Assembly (NCBI GenBank): GCA_024638965.1
Contig: JAHEJI010000002.1
Span: forward strand, 1 to 64,000
Direction: 5' to 3'
Origin: Planctomycetaceae bacterium
Lineage (GTDB): Bacteria > Planctomycetota > Planctomycetia > Pirellulales > Pirellulaceae
Length of the DNA stretch: 64,000 nucleotides
Below the pieces are notes generated by a model, which saw only the letters and a program-made list of their open reading frames with translations, was not told the DNA's origin and did no database searches. This document shows positions 1 through 11,234 of this stretch, piece by piece. Position numbers and translations under genes: made by a program. The number at the start of each line of letters is the position of its first letter. Position 1 is the stretch's first letter.

Positions 1-1288
1 CAATAAAAACAAGTGCGTCAGCTCGGTTACGATTCGAATTGAAGATTCGAGGAAAGTTGCCTGGTAAGGGAGCTTGGGGATCCGGTTTGGCAACCACCCC
101 ACAGCTCAACAAGAGTACTTGATCGTTGGGCCAGCGGAATCGTTCGTGAAGCCGCCAACTGAGCAATTGAGGAATCTGCAGATCCATTTGCTCAATTCGG
201 CCGGGGGTGATACTGGGGACGTCAACTTTGACAGTGGTCAACCTCTCCACTTGATCGACATCACATTTGATCGTCGCTTCGATAAGCCTGTCGTCGAGAG
301 AAGAGAGACTGCTGATCTCGAGCTTGTAGCCTTCGTCAATCGTCGTCAACAAGGGCTGATAGTTGGGGTTCTGGTCAGCTACCCAGCGGAGGCTGCGCAC
401 AAATTGCCGTGGCTGAGATTTCTCCAGGACCAGTTGTTGACCATCGTGGGCAACCAGACGTCCACTTGAGTGCTGTTTGAAATCGCTCCGCCGACTCAGC
501 TGACCTAAGAGCCGGGCCGCATTTTCTTTGGAGATCATCCACGCTTCCACGCCAGGAGACTGAACATCAACCGGCTGAAGCATGGGATAGACGTTCGATC
601 GCCAGTTAGGGTTTTCAACAGTAATCAAGTTGATTTCTACCGCTTGTACTTGCCCGCGAGTGTGAACGAACCGGTCGACGATTTTCCGAACGGCGTTTTG
701 AATTTCGGGCGTGTGATAAACGTAGATGTGATTTCGATCAGCATTCAAGATACCCAGCGGTTGATTAAACCACATGTCAGTACCTGTCTCCCGTAGAATC
801 CAGTCGAGGATCGCCTGTTGCGGATTTTGGGTGGAAGTGATTTTAGATGTGTAGGGTGAGATGTCGTACTCCCGCCAGATTTGTCCAGCCTGATTCGGAA
901 GCATATCAAGCGTACGACCAACTCGAGTGATACCGGTCTGCACATTAGAAGCGTCAATGGTCGCACTCGCTTGTCTACTCTGGTCCGTGACGCCCGCGGT
1001 TTGCGGCTGCTGAACTTGTCCGGTCGAGGCGTCGGCGGCCGAAAGAGTTGCTGGATTGGAGCCAGGTGGATTTGCCTCGGTAGAGTCTTCGGTCCGCAGA
1101 TTATTTGTGTCCGAGTTGTCGGTTGACGACGTGGCGGGCGCAGAACTTTTTTCGCCAAACGATGGGCGCCATGGCGCGGGAACCGCTCGGGTGTCTGTTG
1201 CTGGAAGATTGTTTTGGGCGGAAATTAAAGCCGGAGTTAGCGGGAAAAATAATCCGACTAAACATGCTCGAATCATTAAAGATCGCAT
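1..1288 (-). CDS. Hypothetical secreted protein, 3' end beyond window edge
   Basis: Open minus-strand frame from ATG at 1288 (MRSLMIRACLVGLFFPLTPALISAQNN..., signal-peptide-like) to the window edge; absent from ORF track because it runs off the edge. Confidence 0.75.
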   Translation of the reverse strand, partial: MRSLMIRACLVGLFFPLTPALISAQNNLPATDTRAVPAPWRPSFGEKSSAPATSSTDNSDTNNLRTEDSTEANPPGSNPATLSAADASTGQVQQPQTAGVTDQSRQASATIDASNVQTGITRVGRTLDMLPNQAGQIWREYDISPYTSKITSTQNPQQAILDWILRETGTDMWFNQPLGILNADRNHIYVYHTPEIQNAVRKIVDRFVHTRGQVQAVEINLITVENPNWRSNVYPMLQPVDVQSPGVEAWMISKENAARLLGQLSRRSDFKQHSSGRLVAHDGQQLVLEKSQPRQFVRSLRWVADQNPNYQPLLTTIDEGYKLEISSLSSLDDRLIEATIKCDVDQVERLTTVKVDVPSITPGRIEQMDLQIPQLLSWRLHERFRWPNDQVLLLSCGVVAKPDPQAPLPGNFPRIFNSNRNRADALVFI

Positions 1289-1660
1289 AGATTCGTTCCT
1301 TCGAAGGGTTTCCGAAAAGTCGGTGGACGCTGGGACTCCGTTCCAGCCCGAGAGGGCGAGTATAGAAGCGTTTTTTGAAAACGGGCAAGACGAATCGTCT
1401 TTTGCCGGTATCAAACGAATTGAGCTAGCGATAAATCAGACGATCTGGCAAAAGTGGCGCTGTCCCAATCGGTTAGTTCGTGAGTTTTTTGGTGGCTGCA
1501 AGCAATCGCCTCAGCCGGAGATCTCAGATAAACGTCCGAATTTCCTCACTTCACTCCCCCCATTTCAACAGTGTCGGCCCCGAATTGTGCGGATTTCACA
1601 ACTGAAATTTAACATAATGCGATTCAGGCAAAGTTGAAATGACTGCTTCTGTAGTGAATA

Positions 1661-2935
1661 ATGGGATTCGGAACAGCTGGCAAAATGGGGAGAGCGATGA
1701 ACAAGTGGATCGACGATAAGTCCAACTTGGTTCCATCTACGTCTAAACGTCCGATGTTAAAGGCACAAAGCCCAGTCACAAAATCCGTTCCCAAGTCTCG
1801 TCCGGCATCGAATCAGAAAAGAGCCAGATTGCCGATCGCTCCTGTGCAAGCGCTGCCGCCATCTATTCCGCCGATCGCCAAGACTAGAAAAACGCATGGC
1901 GCACAAAACCAGCTCGGTGTATTGAAGTCGGCGCAACAAGATCCGTTCGAAATTAAGTCCATTCCAAGGGTTTCCGGTGGAGACATGCCCGTCACGTTGG
2001 AGCCAGATGACGATTCGGACGACAAACGATGGTTTACCGACTTTGCTTTCTTCTACGGCATTCCAAGTTGGATGGTTAGTTTCATTTTTCACTTGGCATT
2101 GATCATTAGTTTAGCCCTGTTTTCGTTTGCAACGCGAGACGGAAGGCATATCGAGTTCGTGATGGCGGACGAATCGATGCCAAACGCGCTGGAGATGATG
2201 GATGTCGCGGTCGATTTGAGCCCGCTCGAAGATGTTCAAGAGGATTTAATTCAGGAATCTGAAACGGACCAGCTGGTGGACGATTTTGATGAATTGGAGT
2301 CCGAGCTTGAAAGCGACTTCAGCCACAATCCGCTGGCGGAGCAAATGGACGCTATTGAAGCGTTGGATGTTTCCAATCTGGATTTCAAGAGAGGCGATGG
2401 CAAAGGCGCTAGCTTTTTTGGAACGGGTGCCGCTGGGAATAGGTTTGTATTTGTCGTCGATTGCTCTGGAAGCATGGCGGATGAATATCGTTGGATTATG
2501 GCCCGTCGCGAACTGAAAGATGCAATTTTGGGCCTGACTGAACAACAACAATTTTTTGTTTTCCTCTATAACGACAGTTCTTTTTCATATTCGCGTCGTA
2601 AGCCCAAACTCATGAATGCGACGCAGAACAACAAGGAAAAGATCTTCAAATGGTTAGATCGACAGTCCCCGATTGGCGATACGCGACCTTGGCGAGCCAT
2701 GAAATCTTCGCTTGGTCTTAAGCCAAACGCTGTCTTTTTGCTGTCTGATGGAGAACTCAAAGACGATACGGTGATCCGTTTGAGACAAGAAAATGTCGAG
2801 CGAACCAAGAAGGGTGAGAAAATAGGCAAAATACCGATCCACACCATTTCCCTGGGCACTGGGTTTGGTGCCGAGACAATGCGAGCCATTTCAAGTCAAA
2901 ATGACGGCACATTCACCCGAGTCAACACTTGGTAG
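1661..2935 (+). CDS. vWA-domain membrane protein
   Basis: 424 aa; one hydrophobic segment (MVSFIFHLALIISLALFSF) then vWA fold with MIDAS-like VFVVDCSGSM. Confidence 0.8.
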   Translation: MGFGTAGKMGRAMNKWIDDKSNLVPSTSKRPMLKAQSPVTKSVPKSRPASNQKRARLPIAPVQALPPSIPPIAKTRKTHGAQNQLGVLKSAQQDPFEIKSIPRVSGGDMPVTLEPDDDSDDKRWFTDFAFFYGIPSWMVSFIFHLALIISLALFSFATRDGRHIEFVMADESMPNALEMMDVAVDLSPLEDVQEDLIQESETDQLVDDFDELESELESDFSHNPLAEQMDAIEALDVSNLDFKRGDGKGASFFGTGAAGNRFVFVVDCSGSMADEYRWIMARRELKDAILGLTEQQQFFVFLYNDSSFSYSRRKPKLMNATQNNKEKIFKWLDRQSPIGDTRPWRAMKSSLGLKPNAVFLLSDGELKDDTVIRLRQENVERTKKGEKIGKIPIHTISLGTGFGAETMRAISSQNDGTFTRVNTW

Positions 2936-3235
2936 CGGCAATCCTGGCCAAGATCGTTGCTGACGTGCATTCGGACTCGCAAAAAATCGGGTTGAGCTCG
3001 GCGAAGGCGGCTTGATTACCGTTGACCTATTTACCCTGCCCCGTTATCTTATCGAAATCGATTGTACGCGTTTGGGCTAAATTCTTTCCAATTGCAAAAT
3101 GTTGGATCGACCGAGGTTTTTTCGGTGGATCTCTTATTTTGCGCGGACGGACGGTTGATTGGACGATAAGTCTTTTTTGACTTTGAATTTGTGCGTGTAT
3201 TAATTCTGTATCCTGGATGAGCGTCGAATGAACTG

Positions 3236-4501
3236 ATGGCAATTGTTGATCTGGAACGACTAACCAAGCGTTTTCCAGATGGCACGCTGGCAGTAGACAA
3301 TGCAAGTCTGAGGATTGAAGATCGAGAGTTTCTAGTTCTGGTGGGACCTAGCGGTTGTGGGAAGAGTACCACACTGCGAATGATCGCGGGGCTGGAAACG
3401 AGCACCGATGGGATGATCCGAATTGGCGAACGAGTCGTAAATGACATCGCTCCCAAAGATCGAGACATCGCAATGGTGTTTCAAAACTATGCGTTGTACC
3501 CGCACATGTCGGTGTACAAGAATTTATCGTTTGGTTTATTGCTGCGTTATGGCGGAGGAGTGTTGGCTCGTGGTGTAAGACGTCTTTTTCAACCTCATCG
3601 TGCAAAAGAGCTTGCTCAATTGCGGGGTGGGATTGACCATCAGGTACGACAAACGGCGAAGCGACTTGGCATTGAAGATTTGCTTGATCGCAAGCCACAC
3701 CAGTTGTCCGGCGGTGAACGCCAACGTGTCGCTCTAGGGCGTGCGATTGTGCGGAATCCGGCGGCGTTTTTGTTTGACGAACCGCTGTCGAACCTGGATG
3801 CGAAACTCCGCCAGAAGATGCGAGTTGAACTGAAACGATTACATCGAGAACTTAAAGCGACCATGATTTACGTCACCCACGATCAAGTCGAAGCGATGAC
3901 GCTTGGCGATCGCGTGGCGGTGATGAAACAGGGAAAAATATTACAGGTCGGTCGGCCGTTGGAAATTTATCAGCAGCCAGCCAACCTGTTTGTAGCGAGG
4001 TTCATTGGCTCGGTGCCGATAAACTTGCAAACGGGGGTCGCCAGGCGCGACGCAAATAAAGTGGTTTTTGACGGAGGTCCCATTCACATCGAGTTTGAAC
4101 CTGATGACGACAGGATTGTGAAACAAGTCTTTGACGAAGCTACTACGAAAGACGTGGTGATTGGGTTTCGATGTGAAGACTTGACAGAATCCGAATCCGA
4201 ATCACAGGCCATTGCGACGGGAAAGGTTGCAACTGTTGAGCGATTGGGAGATTCGGCCGTCGTCTATTTTGAGAAACTGAACCCGGTGAAGCCGGTGAAC
4301 GAAAACGGTGCAAATAACGAAATTGTAGAATTGGGCAATGGCGGATGGAGCGAAACAAATCAGAGTGAGCCGCTTGTTGCAAGGTTTGCGGCCGCGACCG
4401 AAGTGGCCCCAGGGGATCGACTGGGGCTTTCGGTTCAACCCAGCCGAGTGATGTGGTTTGATCTTCACTCGGGTGAAAATTTACTGAAAGAATTAACATG
4501 A
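3236..4501 (+). CDS. ABC transporter ATP-binding protein, MalK/UgpC type
   Basis: Walker [10 protein letters not shown], signature LSGGERQR, Walker B AFLFDEP, C-terminal regulatory domain. Confidence 0.9.
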   Translation: MAIVDLERLTKRFPDGTLAVDNASLRIEDREFLVLVGPSGCGKSTTLRMIAGLETSTDGMIRIGERVVNDIAPKDRDIAMVFQNYALYPHMSVYKNLSFGLLLRYGGGVLARGVRRLFQPHRAKELAQLRGGIDHQVRQTAKRLGIEDLLDRKPHQLSGGERQRVALGRAIVRNPAAFLFDEPLSNLDAKLRQKMRVELKRLHRELKATMIYVTHDQVEAMTLGDRVAVMKQGKILQVGRPLEIYQQPANLFVARFIGSVPINLQTGVARRDANKVVFDGGPIHIEFEPDDDRIVKQVFDEATTKDVVIGFRCEDLTESESESQAIATGKVATVERLGDSAVVYFEKLNPVKPVNENGANNEIVELGNGGWSETNQSEPLVARFAAATEVAPGDRLGLSVQPSRVMWFDLHSGENLLKELT

Positions 4502-5868
4502 ATGCCAGTGAAGTATTGCGAATTGTAGATTCACTACACCGTGAGAAGAATATCGACAAGGAAATCGTTTTTCGGGCGATCGAATCGGCCCTGGTTTCTG
4601 CCGCGCGCAAACACTTCGGCGAAGAAGCAGACATTGAGTTCGTGATTGACCGCGAAGACGGTGAAATTGCCGGAAGATGTGGTCAGGAAGAGCTTGATTA
4701 TGAAGAAGTCATTGGTCGAATCGGCGCACAGACGGCCAAGCAAGTGATCATTCAGAAGGTTCGAGAGGCCGAACGCGATTCCCAGATTCTTGAGTTTAAC
4801 GAAATTGTCAACGACCTGATCAGCGGTACGGTGCATCGCAACGAGGGTCGCGTGACCACAGTTACGCTCGGTGGCATCGAAGCGATTTTGCCGCGCAGCG
4901 AACAGATTCCGGGCGAGTCTCATCAGCCCAACGAACGAATTCGAGCGCTCGTCACGGAAGTCAAACCCCAAGGGAGCCGGGTCAAGGTTGTTCTCAGCCG
5001 AACTCGCCCCAAACTGGTTCAACGGTTGTTTGAAAACGAAATACCGGAAATCGCAGATGGCGTGATTACGATCAATGCGATCTCACGGGAACCAGGCTAC
5101 CGGTCAAAAGTGGCCGTCAGCAGTATCGACTCCAAAGTCGATTGTGTGGGTGCTTGCGTCGGCGTCCGTGGCAACCGAATCAAGATGGTGATCGATGAAC
5201 TGGCGGGCGAACGAATTGATATTGTCCGCTTCGACGAGGATCCTCAGATCATGATTCCCAACTCACTTCAGCCAGCAGAAGTTGATGAGGTCATTCTGTG
5301 CCAGATGATGGGACGGGCGATTGTCCTTGTTCGTGACGACCAATTGTCGCTGGCAATCGGAAAAAGAGGCCAAAATGTGCGTTTGGCCAGTCGTCTTTGT
5401 GGTTGGGATATCGAAATCATGACACAGGGCGAGCTGGAACAGCAGATCGACCGGGCGGTTCAAGGCTTCAGCTCCTTGGAACGAGTTGATGAAGAATTGG
5501 CAAATCGACTGGTCGGAGAAGGCTATTTGTCCTACGATGATCTATCAGTAATTGAGCCGGAAGACCTGATGGAAATGGGGCAGTTGACCGCCGAACAGGT
5601 CGATACGATCGTGGCGGAAGCCGAAGCTCGGGCGGAAGTAGCTGAGCAGAAAGCTGCTGAAGCGAAACGGATTCGTCGCGAGCAACAAGCTCAAGAAACA
5701 AAAGATAAGGAAGCGGCGGAAAGGGCGCAGGCTGTAGCTGCAGCCGCCCAGGTAATCGAATCCGCTCCTGATAATACAGCTGAAATTCTGCCTTCCCTCG
5801 AAGGTGAAGATGCCAGTCCAAAGGAAGAGGTCCCTGCCGACGAAAATCCGGCTGGTGGATCTCACTAA
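4498..5868 (+). CDS. nusA: Transcription termination/antitermination factor NusA
   Basis: NusA N-terminal, S1 and KH domains ([23 protein letters not shown]); ATG overlaps upstream stop by 4 nt. Confidence 0.95.
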   Translation: MNASEVLRIVDSLHREKNIDKEIVFRAIESALVSAARKHFGEEADIEFVIDREDGEIAGRCGQEELDYEEVIGRIGAQTAKQVIIQKVREAERDSQILEFNEIVNDLISGTVHRNEGRVTTVTLGGIEAILPRSEQIPGESHQPNERIRALVTEVKPQGSRVKVVLSRTRPKLVQRLFENEIPEIADGVITINAISREPGYRSKVAVSSIDSKVDCVGACVGVRGNRIKMVIDELAGERIDIVRFDEDPQIMIPNSLQPAEVDEVILCQMMGRAIVLVRDDQLSLAIGKRGQNVRLASRLCGWDIEIMTQGELEQQIDRAVQGFSSLERVDEELANRLVGEGYLSYDDLSVIEPEDLMEMGQLTAEQVDTIVAEAEARAEVAEQKAAEAKRIRREQQAQETKDKEAAERAQAVAAAAQVIESAPDNTAEILPSLEGEDASPKEEVPADENPAGGSH

Positions 5869-6021
5869 TAGAAACCGTGTCTGCGTTTGGTGAACTGAGA
5901 CGGCTGTTTGTCAGCTGCCAGGATCGTTAAACAAAGGGGACGATTTATGTAACACAATTTGAAAATAGGCTATCGCGAATTTGATGGAGTTCGCTCAGCC
6001 GCAAAGGGAAAGTCACGCCAC

Positions 6022-8625
6022 GTGCCCGTACGCATTTACGCGTTTGCGAAACAACTTGAACTCGATAATAAGCAATTGCTTGATATTTGCGAAAAGGTAG
6101 GTATCAAAGGTAAGGGCTCCGCGCTAGCAAGTCTGGATGACGACGAAATTGCAAAGATAAAATCATTCATGGAAGGAGGCGATTCAACCAACGGGTCAAC
6201 GGCGACTGCTGCGACTGCTTCGCAAGTTCCGCCACCGTCCAAACCAAAACCTCTGCCACCGCCCGTTCCAACTCGCGACAAATCCCCACTCCGCAAAGGC
6301 CCGTTACGCGACCTGGATTCAATCAAGAAAAAGAACACCGAAGCTGCTGCGGATAAAGAAAAAAAGAAGAAAGCAGATCTTGTGGTGAATCTGGCCGCGA
6401 TGCCGGATGTCCAACAACCAACGACGAAGTCAACGGATCCGACCGAAAAGGTACAAAAACCGGATATTTCATTGCCTCAGGACGCGATTAAAAAAGCGCG
6501 CGAAGGATCGACGGCGCCGCTGGAACAATTCACCAAGAAGGACAAAGTCAAGAAAAAAGGCAAAGGCGCCAGAACCGGTGGTGTGAGCCTCAAGCAGGAC
6601 GTACTTGGTGACATGCCATCAACCTCGCGACGCAGTGGAGTCACCAAACGAAAAGACCCACTGGAAAAAGAAATGGCTTCAGGTTCGGGCTTGGGCAACA
6701 CGCGGCAACTCCGTGCTCGACGAAATCGACCGATCGGTGCCCCTGCGTCCCGTCGAACCAGTTTTCAACGACGTTTCAATCGGGGCCGATCGGGTCCTGT
6801 GGCCAACACGGCTGCACCGAGAAAAGAAGCGGTGGTATTGCAGTTGCCCACCTCGGTTCGCGAGTTTTCCGAAGCGACAGGTGTCAGTGCTGGAAAAGTC
6901 CTGTTAACGGTTCAGCAATTGGGTGACGAATCCGTCAAAAGCATTAACTCATCGATTGCCGACGAATTCGTGGAATTGCTGATTGAGAACTTTGAAATCG
7001 AGAACGTTGACGTTCGTCAACCGGTTTCATTGGAAGATCAGCTGATTACCGGTTTCGACGTTGAAGAAGAAGACGAAGCCGCACTTGAAAGTCGCGCTCC
7101 AATCGTGACCTTCCTGGGTCACGTCGATCACGGAAAGACTTCGCTGCTAGATGCCTTGATCGGAATCGATGTTGTTTCCGGCGAAGCGGGTGGAATCACG
7201 CAGCACATTCGGGCTTACGAAATCAAAAAAGGCGATAACAAGATTGCTTTCGTTGATACGCCAGGTCACGAAGCATTTACCGAAATGCGTGCTCGCGGTG
7301 CCAATGTGACCGACATTGCGGTGTTGGTCGTTGCGGCCGACGACGGGGTCATGCCCCAAACCGAAGAGGCGATCAGTCACGCCAAAGCAGCGGAAGTTCC
7401 AATCGTTGTCGCGCTCAACAAAATCGACTTGCCAGGTGCGAATCCTGACAAAGCGCTGCAGGACTTGGCCGCACATGACCTGTTGCCAAGTGAGTGGGGT
7501 GGCGAAATCGAAGTCGTCAGAACCAGTGCCATCGCCGGTACGGGGCTGGACGAACTTCTGGAAACGATCCAGGTCACGGCTGAATTGCATGAACTGAAAG
7601 CGAATTTTAGCCGACCTGCCTTTGGAACCTGTCTGGAAGCAGCACAGCAGCCTGGTAAAGGCGTGATTGCAAAAATGATGGTTCAAGGCGGTACGCTCAA
7701 TGTTGGTGATGTCATCGTTTGTGGCTCGGCCCACGGGCGGGTGAAGGCCATGTATGACACGTTGCATCCACGAAAGAAACTCAAAACAGCCGGTCCCTCG
7801 ACCCCCGTGAACCTGACCGGGCTGGATGTTGCTCCCGAAGCGGGCGATAAGTTTTACGTCCTCGATGATATCGTGCAGGCGCGCGAAATCGCTTCCAGTC
7901 GAGAATTCAAATCACGTCAAAAATCATTGTCGGGAATTACGACAAAAGTCTCTTTGGAAGAAATTCAACGACGACTCGAAACCGGCAACCTGGCCGACAC
8001 GACCGCCGAGCTGATTACCCTGAATTTGATCATTCGGGCCGACGTTCGCGGTTCGATCGAAGCGATTGAAAAAGAACTCAAGAAGATCGAACATCCTGAA
8101 ATTCGAATTCGCGTTTTGCAGTCGTTGGTCGGCGGTGTAACGGTCGCGGACGTCCGCTTGGCACAAGCTTCAGAAGCCGTGATCATCGGATTCAATGTGG
8201 TTCCGGATGAAGCAGCCCGATCCCTGGCCGATGAAGTCCAAGTCGAAATTCGTCGCTATGACGTGATTTACAAAGTTACGGATGATCTTCGCGCGACACT
8301 TGAAGGCCGACTCAAACCAGAAGAACATGTCGTCGAACAGGGAATGGCGATGGTGCTTCAGACGTTCAATATCAGCAAGGCTGGAACCATCGCCGGGTGC
8401 CGCGTGATGCGTGGTTCGATTCAACGCGAATGCCGGATTCGGGTCATTCGAGACAGCCGCGTGATCGGTGACTATGCGATTGATAGTCTCAAACGAGTCA
8501 AAGACGACGCCAAGGAGGTTCAGCGGGGAATGGAATGCGGTATCAAACTTGCCGGCTTTAATGACGTAAAGGAGGGAGACACTCTCGAGGCTTACAAGAT
8601 CGAGGAAGTCGCTCGAACTTTGTAA
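6022..8625 (+). CDS. infB: Translation initiation factor IF-2
   Basis: G-domain [41 protein letters not shown]; in-frame GTG at 6022 ([27 protein letters not shown]) preferred over TTG at 5959 used by the ORF track. Confidence 0.95.
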   Translation: MPVRIYAFAKQLELDNKQLLDICEKVGIKGKGSALASLDDDEIAKIKSFMEGGDSTNGSTATAATASQVPPPSKPKPLPPPVPTRDKSPLRKGPLRDLDSIKKKNTEAAADKEKKKKADLVVNLAAMPDVQQPTTKSTDPTEKVQKPDISLPQDAIKKAREGSTAPLEQFTKKDKVKKKGKGARTGGVSLKQDVLGDMPSTSRRSGVTKRKDPLEKEMASGSGLGNTRQLRARRNRPIGAPASRRTSFQRRFNRGRSGPVANTAAPRKEAVVLQLPTSVREFSEATGVSAGKVLLTVQQLGDESVKSINSSIADEFVELLIENFEIENVDVRQPVSLEDQLITGFDVEEEDEAALESRAPIVTFLGHVDHGKTSLLDALIGIDVVSGEAGGITQHIRAYEIKKGDNKIAFVDTPGHEAFTEMRARGANVTDIAVLVVAADDGVMPQTEEAISHAKAAEVPIVVALNKIDLPGANPDKALQDLAAHDLLPSEWGGEIEVVRTSAIAGTGLDELLETIQVTAELHELKANFSRPAFGTCLEAAQQPGKGVIAKMMVQGGTLNVGDVIVCGSAHGRVKAMYDTLHPRKKLKTAGPSTPVNLTGLDVAPEAGDKFYVLDDIVQAREIASSREFKSRQKSLSGITTKVSLEEIQRRLETGNLADTTAELITLNLIIRADVRGSIEAIEKELKKIEHPEIRIRVLQSLVGGVTVADVRLAQASEAVIIGFNVVPDEAARSLADEVQVEIRRYDVIYKVTDDLRATLEGRLKPEEHVVEQGMAMVLQTFNISKAGTIAGCRVMRGSIQRECRIRVIRDSRVIGDYAIDSLKRVKDDAKEVQRGMECGIKLAGFNDVKEGDTLEAYKIEEVARTL

Positions 8626-8678
8626 TCGCGAAACGACGTTTCGTGTGATTGAGTCCATTTGTTTCCCAGGTATTTCCC

Positions 8679-9104
8679 ATGAGTTCCCGTCGAGTCCTGA
8701 AAGCGGCCCAAGCGATTCGCGAAGTGGTCAGCATGGCCATCATCGCCGAATTGAAGGATCCCCGAATTGCCGATGTCACCGTGACTTTCGTGGAAGTGGC
8801 TGCCGACCTGCGTCATGCGAAAGTCCATGTTTCGGTGATGGGTGACGAAACAAAAAAACGCTTGTGTCTGAAAGGACTACAAAATTCAGCCGGATATTTG
8901 CAAAAGAAAGTCGGAGATCGAATCGACACGCGGTACACGCCTCGCCTTCATTTCGAACTCGATAAAGGACTTGAGAATTCGATCCTCGTAACCAAAATAC
9001 TTGATGAAGTCTTGCCCAAACAAGATAACCACGACGACCCGCAACGGGAATCGGAATCGCAGCCAGCCGAATCGACGATTCAGGATAACGACACGTTGAA
9101 CTGA
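8679..9104 (+). CDS. rbfA: Ribosome-binding factor A
   Basis: MSSRRVLKAAQAIREVVSMAIIAELKDPRI... RbfA family; follows infB. Confidence 0.92.
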   Translation: MSSRRVLKAAQAIREVVSMAIIAELKDPRIADVTVTFVEVAADLRHAKVHVSVMGDETKKRLCLKGLQNSAGYLQKKVGDRIDTRYTPRLHFELDKGLENSILVTKILDEVLPKQDNHDDPQRESESQPAESTIQDNDTLN

Positions 9105-9146
9105 TCGTTTACAACCCAATACACTCTGTACTGTTCGAAAGACCCA

Positions 9147-10196
9147 ATGTCCGCAAAAGACCGTGCCGCACTAATCTTGAAGCTCCATAAAGTTTGCAAG
9201 AAACATTTTGACCTGGTCAGCCCCCCTTCCGACCGGCTGGTCTTGGAACACATGCTCTACGCTTGTTGCCTGGAGGACTCAACGTTTGAGGCTGCCGATG
9301 AAGCTTTTGCGCGGCTCCAGGAAGAGTATTTCGACTGGAATGAAGTCCGTGTAACTACCGTGACCGAATTGGCTAACGTTTGTAAAACGCTTACCAACCC
9401 AGAAGCCGGAGCTGCACGGGTCAAAAAAGCGCTTCACGGCGTGTTTGAAACGTACTACCAATTTGATATCGACTTTCTCAAGAAAGAAAATCTCTCGAAA
9501 GCGATCACCCAGTTCTCCCGATTCAAAGGCGTCAGCGATTTCGTTATCTCCTACACGGCTCAGAATGGTCTCGGCGGTCACTCCATCCCGATCGACGATT
9601 CAATGCTGTTCCTGATGACGACACTCGGCGTAATTAATGAAGCGGAGGCCAAAAAGCGGAAAATTCCAGGGCTCGAAAGGACCATTCCCAAAAACAAGGG
9701 AGTCGATTTTAGTTCGCTCGTTCATCAATTGGCTGTGGCCTATTATAAGTCGCCGTTCAACAAGGACGTCCGCTCACTGATCCTCACGATCGCTCCTGAT
9801 GCTTCTGAACGGTTCCCCAAAAGAGGTGCTGCCAAACGGGCTGCCGCAAAAGCAGCAGCTGAAGCCAAGAAAGCGGCCGAAGTAAAACTAGCCAAAGCAA
9901 AAGCCGAAGCGGAAGCAGCGAAAGCGAAAATACAGGCCGAAAAAGATGCGGCCAAGGCCAAAGCCAAAGCTGCCAGAGAAGCGGCCAAGAAGAAAGAAAA
10001 AGCCGTCAAGGAAGCTGCCAAGAAAAAAGCCGCCGCCCAAAAGAAGAAGAAAAAGTCGGTAAAAAAAGTTGTTAAAAAGAAACCCAAGGTGGTGTCAAAA
10101 AAGAAAAAAACCAAAAAGAAATCGGTCGTTCGCAGAGTTACCCCCAAAAAGAAAAAGTCACCGACGAAACGACTGTCGCGAAAGAAACCACGGTAG
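9147..10196 (+). CDS. HhH-GPD/endonuclease III-like domain with Lys/Ala-rich histone-H1-like tail
   Basis: N-terminal about 200 aa with HhH-like FKGVSDFVISY...IPIDDSMLFL; about 130 aa K/A tail. Confidence 0.7.
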   Translation: MSAKDRAALILKLHKVCKKHFDLVSPPSDRLVLEHMLYACCLEDSTFEAADEAFARLQEEYFDWNEVRVTTVTELANVCKTLTNPEAGAARVKKALHGVFETYYQFDIDFLKKENLSKAITQFSRFKGVSDFVISYTAQNGLGGHSIPIDDSMLFLMTTLGVINEAEAKKRKIPGLERTIPKNKGVDFSSLVHQLAVAYYKSPFNKDVRSLILTIAPDASERFPKRGAAKRAAAKAAAEAKKAAEVKLAKAKAEAEAAKAKIQAEKDAAKAKAKAAREAAKKKEKAVKEAAKKKAAAQKKKKKSVKKVVKKKPKVVSKKKKTKKKSVVRRVTPKKKKSPTKRLSRKKPR

Positions 10197-10297
10197 CTAA
10201 CGACGTGCCTTGCCCGTTCTGACTTGTCGCGCATCGTGACTGACAAAATACAAATTGACGCCTCAGACGTCCGTTAATGAAAAAGGAAATCTTCGTT

Positions 10298-11050
10298 ATG
10301 GCTGGCCATAGCAAATGGGCAAACATCAAACACAAGAAGGCCGCCACCGATGCCAAACGCGGTAAGGCCTGGAGCAAAATAAGTAAAGCCATCATGGTCG
10401 CCGCCAAATCCGGAAGCGATCCTGACGTCAACATTCGGCTGCGAACATTAATTGCCGATGCCCGCGCGGTCAGCATGCCCAAGGACAATATTGAACGAGC
10501 CATCAAAAAAGGTGCAGGCGAAACGGGTGGCGCCGCCTTTGAAGAAATTCTTTACGAGGGTTATGGTCCCGAAGGCGTTGCGATCATGTGTGAGATTTTG
10601 ACGGACAATCGCAATCGAACCGCGCCAGAATTGCGCAAAGTCTTCGAAAAAGGTGGAGGTAAAATGGGAGCCACCGGTTGCGTTGGCTACTTGTTTGATC
10701 GGAAAGGACTGTTCCTGATCGCCAGAGACAAAATCGATGAAGAAAAACTGATGGATATCGCCATGGAAGCGGGCGCCGAAGACATCGCCAGTACCGACGA
10801 TGGATTTGAAGTCACCTGCGACCCTGATGTATTCTCCGACGTCTGCGACGCATTTGATCAAGCCGAAATCGAATGCGAGTCCAAGTCAGTGACTCGGATC
10901 CCGCAAAACACCGTCGATCTCGACGTTAATGCCGGTCGCAAGGTATTGAAACTGATTGAAACCCTCGACGATCATGATGACGTCCAAGCCGTCTCCGCCA
11001 ACTTCAATATCTCCGACGAAGCGATGGCTCAAATCGAAACGGACGCGTAG
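10298..11050 (+). CDS. yebC: YebC/PmpR family transcriptional/translational regulator
   Basis: MAGHSKWANIKHKKAATDAKRGKAWSK; AAGGA upstream of ATG 10298. Confidence 0.95.
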   Translation: MAGHSKWANIKHKKAATDAKRGKAWSKISKAIMVAAKSGSDPDVNIRLRTLIADARAVSMPKDNIERAIKKGAGETGGAAFEEILYEGYGPEGVAIMCEILTDNRNRTAPELRKVFEKGGGKMGATGCVGYLFDRKGLFLIARDKIDEEKLMDIAMEAGAEDIASTDDGFEVTCDPDVFSDVCDAFDQAEIECESKSVTRIPQNTVDLDVNAGRKVLKLIETLDDHDDVQAVSANFNISDEAMAQIETDA

Positions 11051-11234
11051 GTCGAAATCGGACAGGATGATTTCAGGCGAATACGTCGGCTCTTCAGGAT
11101 TTTTGATCAAGAATCAAATCATTCTGTCATCAAATTAAAGTGTCAAAAAGACGCCGTGTTTTGTACGGCATCACGATTTTTCCTTGGACGCACCGGCGCT
11201 CAAGCCCCGTTCGTTTCACGTAACGGCCGCGACA

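Noticed and set aside
745-1158. Overlapping ORFs at the left end (74-469, 745-1158, 881-1126, 1056-1637, 1101-1388)
   Set aside because: Shadowed by the long minus-strand coding frame ending at ATG 1288, which has a signal peptide and coherent composition
7147-7767. Minus-strand ORF inside infB
   Set aside because: Antisense shadow ORF of a certain gene; same reasoning for similar ORFs inside recG, priA, glyS and nusA
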